NCBI GenBank assembly: GCA_023139105.1
Contig: JAGLOF010000058.1
Coordinates: forward strand, 1 to 64,000
Reading direction: 5' to 3'
DNA length: 64,000 bases
DNA from: a bacterium
GTDB taxonomy: Bacteria; Zhuqueibacterota; QNDG01; JAGLOF01
Position 1 is the first letter of the stretch, and each line of letters begins with the position of its first letter. Both the position numbers and the translations under genes were made by a program. Positions 38,624 to 45,975 of the stretch are shown piece after piece. The notes below the pieces were generated by a model, which was not told where the DNA came from, ran no database searches, and saw only the letters and a program-made list of their open reading frames with translations.

Positions 38624-39493
38624 GTGAAGCAATCATTTTTGTTGATTTGTGCCTGTTTATGCCTTGCTGCATTGGGATGCGATATATGTAATATGTCAAA
38701 CAATAATGATGAAGTGATTTCGTATGTAGATATTCCAATTCGCATGCTAAATAATGGTGTGATTTCCAAGATAACAGGTTTTAACTATGTTTATTCTTTA
38801 GATGATACTGTTTCTGGCCAAATGTTATTGATTAATAAAAATGATACAGCTGGTTTCCATTTATATGTAGGTAATAGTCCGCCAATATACTTTTGGAATG
38901 TATTCAATACTTTAGGAGAAAGATGTTATTCTTCTTGCGGTGACGTGGGGTGTTCTGTTTATAATAAAACATTGTTACCCGGAGATTCTTTAGAACGCTC
39001 AATCGTTTGGAATCAAAATCATATGCAAGGATTTAAAGTTTTTTCAGGTATTTACAAAATTGAAGGAAATTATATTGGTAATACTGCTTTTTGGTATACG
39101 GATTTAGTGAAATGGATAAAAATAAACGAATTGGGCAATCCATTGAGTACTGGTACAAATAGAGATTATGAGGCAGTTGATTCATTGAAAGTTGATTTTT
39201 TAATACGAAATCGAATATCTAATAATTATACATTGAATTTTTCTGAGAATAGTTTTTTTTACTGTATGTTTGTTTCCGGAACGGATACTCTCGTTTATAA
39301 AAAAATAAATATGTTTTCAATGTTTGGAACAGATTTGGAAATTAAAGCAAAGTCAGATATGCTATTTTTTTCTTTGGCAATACCCAATGAAGCTAGAGAA
39401 TTAAAGGATTTTCAGAAGCGTTTTAATGTTTTGTTTTTACTGAATTGTGTTGGTAAACAAATTAAGGAATCAAGATCTTGTTATTTAAGGTAG
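38624..39493 (+). CDS. Predicted lipoprotein
   Basis: GTG start; KQSFLLICACLCLAALGCDIC lipobox. Confidence 0.6.
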   Translation: MKQSFLLICACLCLAALGCDICNMSNNNDEVISYVDIPIRMLNNGVISKITGFNYVYSLDDTVSGQMLLINKNDTAGFHLYVGNSPPIYFWNVFNTLGERCYSSCGDVGCSVYNKTLLPGDSLERSIVWNQNHMQGFKVFSGIYKIEGNYIGNTAFWYTDLVKWIKINELGNPLSTGTNRDYEAVDSLKVDFLIRNRISNNYTLNFSENSFFYCMFVSGTDTLVYKKINMFSMFGTDLEIKAKSDMLFFSLAIPNEARELKDFQKRFNVLFLLNCVGKQIKESRSCYLR

Positions 39494-39502
39494 TTAAAAA
39501 GC

Positions 39503-39575
39503 TTTTAACAAATAAGATTCACCCTCAACCAACGGCCCTGCGGCAAATCGGGACGTGGAGCATGGCCGATTGTTT
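39503..39575 (+). other. attC site
   Basis: TTTTAACAAATAAGATTCACCCTCAACCAACGGCCCTGCGGCAAATCGGGACGTGGAGCATGGCCG. Confidence 0.7.
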
Positions 39576-39772
39576 ATTTGGGAAAATATGAGTGAAAGAT
39601 TAAATGTCCATACCGAAAGGGCGGTTTCGTTAACCGAATTTTATCTGTCATTGAGCTTTTAGAAACGTCTGGTATCAACATTTAAGAATGATTTTTGGCA
39701 GTATGTTAATAATCATGTGGCTTAATTGGCTCAACGAAAGATAAAATCCTTAAAGTTATACAGTAAAGGAGG

Positions 39773-39994
39773 TTACTGTTTCCAAGAAATTGTGGGCTTC
39801 AAATGATGTTCAGCACAATCTCTAAGAAACATATTAATTAATTTTTGATATGGAATGTCGGTTTCTAATGCCAATGCTTTGAAATAATTAATTGTTTCAT
39901 TTTCGATGCGAATAGTAATTTGTTTTTTTAATTTTTTAGCATAGGGATTTTGGATTGATTTTGAAAAATCATATTCGTTTCTCATTTTGATCAC
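39773..39994 (-). CDS. BrnA-like / CopG-type antitoxin
   Basis: KKQITIRIENETINYFKALALETDIPYQKLINMFLRDCAEHHLKP. Confidence 0.82.
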   Translation of the reverse strand: MIKMRNEYDFSKSIQNPYAKKLKKQITIRIENETINYFKALALETDIPYQKLINMFLRDCAEHHLKPTISWKQ

Positions 39995-40326
39995 CTTGAA
40001 AAGTAATACTTAGATTCATTTTTAGTTGCTTTACGAGCTGATATAATGCGAATAATATGATCATCATCCCGATAAGCATGAACAACGACCAGTAATTTTA
40101 AATGACTACTGTGCCCTAATAAGATAAATCGGTCTTCCTGTTCTGAATGATCTGGATCGTGCATAAGTCTTGCCTTATCATCATAAAAAACAGTTTTGGC
40201 CTCTGCAAATGAAACATGATGTTTTTGTTGATTAGCTGTGTTCTTTTGCTGGTCCCATGTGAAAGATATGTTGCTCATATGGTCAATATAATTATATGAA
40301 CAATACAAAACAAGGGGATTGTACAT
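39991..40326 (-). CDS. BrnT-family toxin
   Basis: SFTWDQQKNTANQQKHHVSFAEAKTVFYDDKARLMHDPDHSEQEDRFILLGHSS...IRIISARKATKNE. Confidence 0.9.
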   Translation of the reverse strand: MYNPLVLYCSYNYIDHMSNISFTWDQQKNTANQQKHHVSFAEAKTVFYDDKARLMHDPDHSEQEDRFILLGHSSHLKLLVVVHAYRDDDHIIRIISARKATKNESKYYFSR

Positions 40327-40389
40327 AAAACTGAGAAAATATCAAATTATTGACTGATAGTAAATAGGAATTAGTTTTGTACGGTGTCA

Positions 40390-40569
40390 AAGTCATAACG
40401 AATAAGATTCACCCTCGACCTACGGCCCTGCGGCAAATCGGGACGTGGACCAGGCCAGTGAAGGAGCAGGGATTATATTGCATTTTCCATAAAATGAGTA
40501 TCTGGCCGGAAGAGATCAAAAAGAGAATTATATATTCATACAACTCACAAAACGCAGAACTCGTTATGT
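40390..40569 (+). other. attC site
   Basis: GTCATAACGAATAAGATTCACCCTCGACCTACGGCCCTGCGGCAAATCGGGACGTGGACCAGGCC ... CGCAGAACTCGTTATG. Confidence 0.75.
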
Positions 40570-40647
40570 TGCTAAAAAAAAGTTACTTGCATCTTTAGAT
40601 GTGCATGTTTACATTTAGAAGTGTAAACTGTGTATTGGAGGTGTATT

Positions 40648-40887
40648 ATGAAAGCAACAGCAAAGGATTTAAGATTTCATTCAAAGGAATTGTTGGATAC
40701 AGTTTCAAGAGGAGAAGAAGTAGTCATTACATTCCGTGGTAAACCCCAAGCAAAATTGATCCCTATTGAATATGAAAAAGATGAAGAAATACTATCTTCT
40801 AATTTATTTGGAATTTGGAAAGATAATACAGATATGGAAGACGTCCCCAATTATGTCAGAAAAATGAGGAAGGGGCGTTTTCAATGA
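40648..40887 (+). CDS. Phd/YefM-type antitoxin
   Basis: MKATAKDLRFHSKELLDTVSRGEEVVITFRGKPQAKLIPIE. Confidence 0.88.
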   Translation: MKATAKDLRFHSKELLDTVSRGEEVVITFRGKPQAKLIPIEYEKDEEILSSNLFGIWKDNTDMEDVPNYVRKMRKGRFQ

Positions 40888-41261
40888 TTATTGACACTGA
40901 TGTATTAATTTGGTACATGCGTGGTAATGAAAAAGCGTATGACATTATAGAAAGTATTCCATCATTCTATCTATCAGTTATTTCATACATGGAATTAGTC
41001 CAGGGTATGAGGAATAAAACAGAATTAAATGAGCTCAGAAAAGCATTGAGAATATGGAATGCAAAAATACTATACGTAACAGAAGATATTTCTTCCAAAG
41101 CCATGTTTTATATGGAAAGACACTATCTCAGTCACTCTCTTGAAATAGCTGATTCTTTGATTGCTGCAACATCAATCACAAATGCTCTTACTCTGCTAAC
41201 TGGAAATGATAAACATTACAAAGTAATTTCTGATCTTGATCTTCAAATATTCAGGCCATAA
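40884..41261 (+). CDS. VapC-like PIN-domain toxin
   Basis: MIIDTDVLIWYMRGNEKAYDII...SLEIADSLIAATSITNALTLLTGNDKHYKVI. Confidence 0.92.
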   Translation: MIIDTDVLIWYMRGNEKAYDIIESIPSFYLSVISYMELVQGMRNKTELNELRKALRIWNAKILYVTEDISSKAMFYMERHYLSHSLEIADSLIAATSITNALTLLTGNDKHYKVISDLDLQIFRP

Positions 41262-41267
41262 AAAAAA

Positions 41268-41465
41268 TAGCAGCATCATCCGCGTTTGTTGGCGGGTATG
41301 CCAGGCCCGGTTGTACGATGTGGGCCAGTTCGGCTTGCGACCGCTTCACCGTCAACGACGCATACGTTCGTGTCTAGTTAATTGCCGGCATTGTAAAACA
41401 TTTTCATTGTGGCCGTCCGATTAAAACCGACGTGGGCGCGCAGTAGAAGCGCAGAACTCGTTATT
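41268..41465 (+). other. attC site, type II right half
   Basis: TAGCAGCATCATCCGCGTTTGTTGGCGGG...GTGGGCGCGCAGTAGAAGCGCAGAACTCGTTATTC. Confidence 0.75.
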
Positions 41466-41545
41466 CAGCCAAAAAATACCTTGTGCTGGGCTTGATTTGT
41501 ACCTTAATTTAGGTTGTGATTAAAACCCAAAAAGGAGCTAATGAA

Positions 41546-41839
41546 ATGAAAAAATTCTGTGTAGCATCCGATATTATTCCAGTTGGAGAGTTTAAAACTG
41601 GAATTGCCAAGTATTTGAAAAATATTCAGGAAACTGACCATCCTGTAATTATAACACAAAATGGCCGTCCTGCAGGAGTACTACTTTCACCAAATGAATA
41701 TGATAATTTAATTCATAGTAAGATATTTGTTGATTCAGTCAATCGAGGATTATCAGATGTCGAATCTGGTAACACATTTTCTACAGAAGAAGTAAAATCC
41801 AAACTAAATATATTGAGAGCCTCGCGGAGGCAAAAATGA
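41546..41839 (+). CDS. Phd/YefM-type antitoxin
   Basis: IIPVGEFKTGIAKYLKNIQETDHPVIITQNGRPAGVLLSPNEYD. Confidence 0.9.
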   Translation: MKKFCVASDIIPVGEFKTGIAKYLKNIQETDHPVIITQNGRPAGVLLSPNEYDNLIHSKIFVDSVNRGLSDVESGNTFSTEEVKSKLNILRASRRQK

Positions 41840-42138
41840 AGTTAATTTGGACAGAAGAATCTCTGAACAAATTAATTGAGATAGAAGAATTTATTGCAGA
41901 AGATAATCCAATTATTGCTATCGAGTTTGTTGAATTTTTAATTGATTGTGCTGAAGAAATTGCAAACAATCCTAATAGAGGTCGCGCGATACCCGAATTC
42001 GGCAACCCAAAAATAAGAGAACTTATTCAAAAGAATTATCGAATTATTTATCAAGTAACTTCAGGTCAAATTGAGATCTTAACTGTATTTGAAGCACACC
42101 GGTTAATTCGGCGTAGTGAAATTATAAAAAATGGCTGA
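41836..42138 (+). CDS. ParE/RelE-type toxin
   Basis: MKLIWTEESLNKLIEIEEFIAEDNPIIAIEFVEFLI...RIIYQVTSGQIEILTVFEAHRLI. Confidence 0.9.
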   Translation: MKLIWTEESLNKLIEIEEFIAEDNPIIAIEFVEFLIDCAEEIANNPNRGRAIPEFGNPKIRELIQKNYRIIYQVTSGQIEILTVFEAHRLIRRSEIIKNG

Positions 42139-42180
42139 ATAACGAATAAGCTTCACCCTCGACCAACGTTGCAGTGCACG
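42133..42180 (+). other. attC left half (interrupted)
   Basis: GGCTGAATAACGAATAAGCTTCACCCTCGACCAACG; GGCTGAATAAC complements GTTATTCAGCC at 41460. Confidence 0.78.
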
Positions 42181-42284
42181 GAATTGGATAATTGATGATG
42201 ATAATATCATTCGTATTGACAAAGAGATGATAACGTAATTAGGGCATAGCTCCAGAGCGATTGAAGTTGGTAGGTAGTTGGACG

Positions 42285-42352
42285 TAGAGCGTCCTTAAAG
42301 AACATTCCCACGGATGTAATGCCCTTTGGGTAGGCCGTAGGAACGAGATAAA
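42285..42352 (+). repeat. Dispersed repeat family C, copy 2
   Basis: attcccacggatgtaatgccctttgggtaggccgtaggaacga. Confidence 0.7.
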
Positions 42353-42406
42353 TAAAGGGAAAATAAATATGTTGCCAAAAGGCACACAAAGTAGTACATT
42401 TATTAC

Positions 42407-42697
42407 ATGAAATATTTTGATTGGAATACTTTAAAGAATGATTCCCTAAAAGAATCAAGAGGTATATGTTTTGAAAATGTCGTATATGCAATTGAACATG
42501 GTTTTTTACTTGATACGATTGAACATCCAAATAAAGAAAAATATTCAAATCAATTTATATTTATAGTTGAAATTGATAATTATTCATATGTTGTTCCATT
42601 TGTGAAAAATGATGAAACGTTTTTTCTTAAAACAATTATACCAAGTAGAAAAATGACAAAAAAGTATTTAGGAGACATTAAGAATGAATCTAAATAA
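42407..42697 (+). CDS. BrnT-like putative toxin
   Basis: MKYFDWNTLKNDSLKESRGICFENVVYAIEHGFLLDTIEHPNKEKYSNQFIFIVEIDNYSYVVPFV...LKTIIPSRKMTKKY. Confidence 0.72.
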   Translation: MKYFDWNTLKNDSLKESRGICFENVVYAIEHGFLLDTIEHPNKEKYSNQFIFIVEIDNYSYVVPFVKNDETFFLKTIIPSRKMTKKYLGDIKNESK

Positions 42698-42965
42698 AGA
42701 GGAAAAAGAACTGCTCGATTCTGTAGAAAGGGGCGAGTGGAAAACAATACCTGATTTCGAACGGGAAAAAGAGCGATTTCAAGAAATTGCAAGAAATACC
42801 CATAAAAAAAATAAAAGAGTGAATATTCGAATTTCTGAGAAAGATCTGATAAATATACAAAGAAAGGCATTGGAAGAAGGGCTGCCATATCAAACATATA
42901 TGTCTAGTATATTGCATAAATTTATTGGTGGTAAATTAATTGAGAAACCAATCGGTATATCCTAA
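42684..42965 (+). CDS. CopG-type antitoxin
   Basis: RVNIRISEKDLINIQRKALEEGLPYQTYMSSILHKFI. Confidence 0.85.
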   Translation: MNLNKEEKELLDSVERGEWKTIPDFEREKERFQEIARNTHKKNKRVNIRISEKDLINIQRKALEEGLPYQTYMSSILHKFIGGKLIEKPIGIS

Positions 42966-42974
42966 GCAAAAACA

Positions 42975-43030
42975 CCACTAACGAATAAGTTTCACCCTCG
43001 ACCTACGGCCCTGCGGCAAATCGGGCCGTG
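42975..43030 (+). other. attC left half
   Basis: CCACTAACGAATAAGTTTCACCCTCGACCTACGGCCCTGCGGCAAATCGGGCCGTG. Confidence 0.75.
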
Positions 43031-43218
43031 GAGTGTGGCCGGAAAGGTTTTAATGAGATGCTGAAGTATCAACTCCATCCCGCAACCCAAAATAATCGGA
43101 TATTGGGATTAGAGAATGTTCTTGTACGATGCGAGCAATAATGAAGAGCCTTGTGCGGGAACGTCGCGCGCAGGGATCAGAGAGGGGGCTGCCGGGTACG
43201 TTGGCCGTTCTACCTCAA
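43031..43218 (+). mobile_element. Group II (IIC-like) intron 3'-terminal remnant, copy 5
   Basis: gagtgtggccggaaaggttttaatgagatgctgaagtatcaactccatcc...gaagagccttgtgcgggaacgtcgcgcgcagg...gagagggggctgccgggtacgttggccgttctacc. Confidence 0.52.
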
Positions 43219-43240
43219 TTACATTTAAGAAGGGTAATAT

Positions 43241-43878
43241 ATGAGACTGTTTAGTTACTTATCAATTTTAATTCTAATTCTGTCCTGCTCCAGTGAACAC
43301 AAGTCTTAGTCTTGGATGAAAAGTTTAAATCAAAAACATTAACGAATGAAGTTTTTTGTTTATGTCCTCACACAGGTGAGTATACAATATCCGAAACAGA
43401 AATTACTCACTATAGATTCCCAGCGGCGAATCAATTTATAAGTATTTTTTGTGATGAATTTTTGAAAGCCTACCCTGACAATTATTTAATAGTGCCAACT
43501 GACGTAGAGAGATTTTTTCCAGACATAGAAATAGAAATGCTTGATCATCGCGATTGTTTTAATAATATGACTCCAGAAGATTCTCTTTTTTTCCAGAAAA
43601 TCCGTACTACTATAAATGCAGATTATTTTATTTATTTTGAACGGCTAGGTTTTGGTGCATCTGATGGATCTATGCCAGGTAGTACGATTATGACTTCAAA
43701 ACAATCTCAAATGATAACCCAAATCTGGGATATAAATAATAAAAAGCTTGTTGCTCGTATTATTAGCAAAGGGGATGATGCTGATATTGCCGGACTACTA
43801 AAAGATCGGTCCACTCGTAATGCCGTAGCTCGAGCAGTAAAAAATTTATTAAAGCAATTCCCTCCAAAATCAAATTAA
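43241..43878 (+). pseudogene. Lipoprotein gene split by a frameshift (signal ORF 43241-43309, body ORF 43312-43878)
   Basis: MRLFSYLSILILILSCSSEHKS* followed out of frame by LDEKFKSKTLTNEVFCLCPHTGEYT... Confidence 0.6.
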
Positions 43879-43882
43879 AAGA

Positions 43883-44079
43883 AATGTATAGCCCGTGTTT
43901 GCTGGCGGACATGCCCGGCCCGGCGGTTCGGTGTGAGCCAGTTCGGCTTGCGACAGCTTCCACCGTCAACGACGCATACGATCGTGCCGGGTTAATTGCC
44001 GGTGTTGCAAAACATTTTCATTGTGGCCGTCTGATTAAAACCGACGTGGGCGCGCCACAGAAACACAAAATTGTTATGT
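43883..44079 (+). other. attC site, type II right half
   Basis: TGTATAGCCCGTGTTTGCTGGCGGACATGCCCGGCCCGG...GTGGGCGCGCCACAGAAACACAAAATTGTTATGTG. Confidence 0.75.
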
Positions 44080-44092
44080 GTCAGAGTGCCCC

Positions 44093-45046
44093 ATGAAAAG
44101 TTGGTACCATTTAGCTTATGTTAGGAATTTAATTTTGATAAATACCGTGCTCGGACCTATTACCAAAGAGAAACTGGGTAACACTAGAATTCATGAACAT
44201 ATTTTATGGGCCTGGACAGGCACTAGTCGGCAAACTTATGATAAAGCGGCACTTTTAACTGTGATGGTGCCTTATTTAAAAGAATTGAAATCATTAGGTT
44301 GTGATACACTTGTTGAAATGACTCCTTTGGGTGCAGGACGGGATGTTTCAGTTCTAAAAGAGCTGTCAGAAAAAACGGGACTCAATATCATTGCTAATTG
44401 TGGTGTTTGGGATGGATTAGACTATAATCAAGTTTTTGTTCCAACTGAATTACTTACAATGAAGTCAAATGATATTGCAAAACAATGGATCAACGAATAT
44501 AAAAATGGAATTGATGGTACTTTGATAAAACCTGGAGTAATAAAAATTGGACTTGGTGACAATGATCAACTATCATCTTTTCAATTGGAGTTTTTAAAAG
44601 CAGCTTTTTTGACTAGTGAAGAAACTTCTTTACCAATAGTAGCACATATATGTTCTTCCTATTCAGCTCGTCAAATAGTGCGTATAATGAAAGAATTAAA
44701 TTTCAATTTAAAGAAATTCATCTGGAGTCACGCTGACTTTTCTTTTGATATTGAAACAATTGTTAAACTGGTGAAAGATGGAATTAAAATTGAACTAAGC
44801 TGGCATGTAGGTACTGGTAAAAAAACGGATTGGTATAAAAATCTGTTTAAAGAATTATCTGAATTGAACCTACTTGACAATGTGTTCTTATCGCAAGATG
44901 CTGGTGGCTTTCATAATGGCAAAATTGTTAGTTATTCAGAGTTCTACTCTCATTTTTTGTTGGTTTGTTTTGACGATAATTTGGCTTCAACTGATATTAT
45001 TTCAAAACTAATGATTGATAATCCTGCAAAAGTATTAGATATTTAA
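44093..45046 (+). CDS. Phosphotriesterase-like metal-dependent hydrolase
   Basis: TRIHEHILWAW (HxH), GVIKIGLG (Lys), LPIVAHICSS (His), FIWSHADF (His), FLSQDAG (Asp) ligand motifs. Confidence 0.82.
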   Translation: MKSWYHLAYVRNLILINTVLGPITKEKLGNTRIHEHILWAWTGTSRQTYDKAALLTVMVPYLKELKSLGCDTLVEMTPLGAGRDVSVLKELSEKTGLNIIANCGVWDGLDYNQVFVPTELLTMKSNDIAKQWINEYKNGIDGTLIKPGVIKIGLGDNDQLSSFQLEFLKAAFLTSEETSLPIVAHICSSYSARQIVRIMKELNFNLKKFIWSHADFSFDIETIVKLVKDGIKIELSWHVGTGKKTDWYKNLFKELSELNLLDNVFLSQDAGGFHNGKIVSYSEFYSHFLLVCFDDNLASTDIISKLMIDNPAKVLDI

Positions 45047-45061
45047 ATAAAAGAATACAAT

Positions 45062-45239
45062 ACACATAACAAATAAGATTCACACTCAACCAACGTTAGA
45101 GTGGCAAATCAGGACGTGGACGAGGCCGGCATCGGGTGTCCCGGACAGTGTGGCATAGAAAAATAAACATGTGTGGCACGTAACACACGAGTGATTGTTC
45201 ATTATCATGGTCACTCGTCGCAGAAATAAAATCGTTAGC
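45062..45239 (+). other. attC site
   Basis: ACACATAACAAATAAGATTCACACTCAACC...GTCGCAGAAATAAAATCGTTAGCC; ACACATAAC complements GTTATGTGT at 44073. Confidence 0.75.
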
Positions 45240-45389
45240 CTTAAGGGCTGCCGATATAAAAAGTTATCTTGAAGTTTACGATATTTTTCTTACATTAAAG
45301 AAAATATGGGAATTTGTAAGATGAATAAACAAAAAATATACATTAATCCAATAATTTGTACACCTGAAGAATTAATGGGAGAATAATAA

Positions 45390-45563
45390 ATGTGGACTGA
45401 TGCGATAGTTGAAGAAATCAGAAAATATAGAGATGAACATGCCTCAAAATTTAATTATGATATAAACAAAATATATAAAGATTTAAAAGAAAAAGAAAAG
45501 ATAAATACTAACAAAAAAATTACACTTAAACCTAAGATTTATTTGAAATCTACAGGTGCTTGA
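45390..45563 (+). CDS. 57-aa small protein (MWTDAIVEEIRKYRDEHASKFNYDINKIYKDLKEKE...)
   Basis: ATG after short ORF; resembles a widespread family of short MWxDxIVEEVRxxRxEHAxKFNYD proteins often found next to TA-like genes. Confidence 0.7.
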   Translation: MWTDAIVEEIRKYRDEHASKFNYDINKIYKDLKEKEKINTNKKITLKPKIYLKSTGA

Positions 45564-45631
45564 TGAACACTCCTTAATTTTTTTGTAAATTATTTTATGC
45601 AGTTTTGTGAAACGATGTCACCGACCAGAGA

Positions 45632-45660
45632 TAAGGCTAACGAATAAGATTCACCCTTAA
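45632..45660 (+). other. Truncated terminal attC
   Basis: TAAGGCTAACGAATAAGATTCACCCTTA; complements GTTAGCCTTA at 45234; consensus stops abruptly. Confidence 0.75.
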
Positions 45661-45975
45661 GATTCCGAAATTTTATTAATCCGGCAATAAAACTTAAGGT
45701 CAATTATGAAACGATTGATGTTATTATGCCTGTTGATAATTCCGCTAATTTTTTCATGTTCTATTGTCTGATGTTTCTTAATCCTTTATCATAAAGTGAA
45801 CGCTCTGCTGTGTGCCACGCACAGCTACTGCTGACTTGGGAGGAGTAAAAAACAAGATCCTGAAACAAGTTCAGGAAGACATATAAAATATTTCTTCATA
45901 ACATCGCTCGAAATGGCTGTTTCCTGAAGAAAAACATTGATTTGCGCCAATAATTTTCTTATTATTAACGTCAAT

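Larger units (their letters stand above)
24206..45660 (+). mobile_element. Integron cassette array without visible integrase (CALIN-like)
   Basis: About 15 attC-like repeats separating short ORFs or TA pairs; cassette start/end complementarity in multiple cassettes; no IntI ORF in the track. Confidence 0.82.

Noticed and set aside
32759-43218. Full-length group II intron with reverse transcriptase
   Set aside because: Elements are only about 170-190 bp and contain no RT/maturase ORF; only a 3'-terminal remnant can be argued.
24206-45660. Repeats considered as a CRISPR array
   Set aside because: Repeats are about 50-200 bp, irregularly spaced (0.4-2.4 kb), separated by ORFs, and show cassette-end complementarity rather than uniform spacers; no Cas genes.
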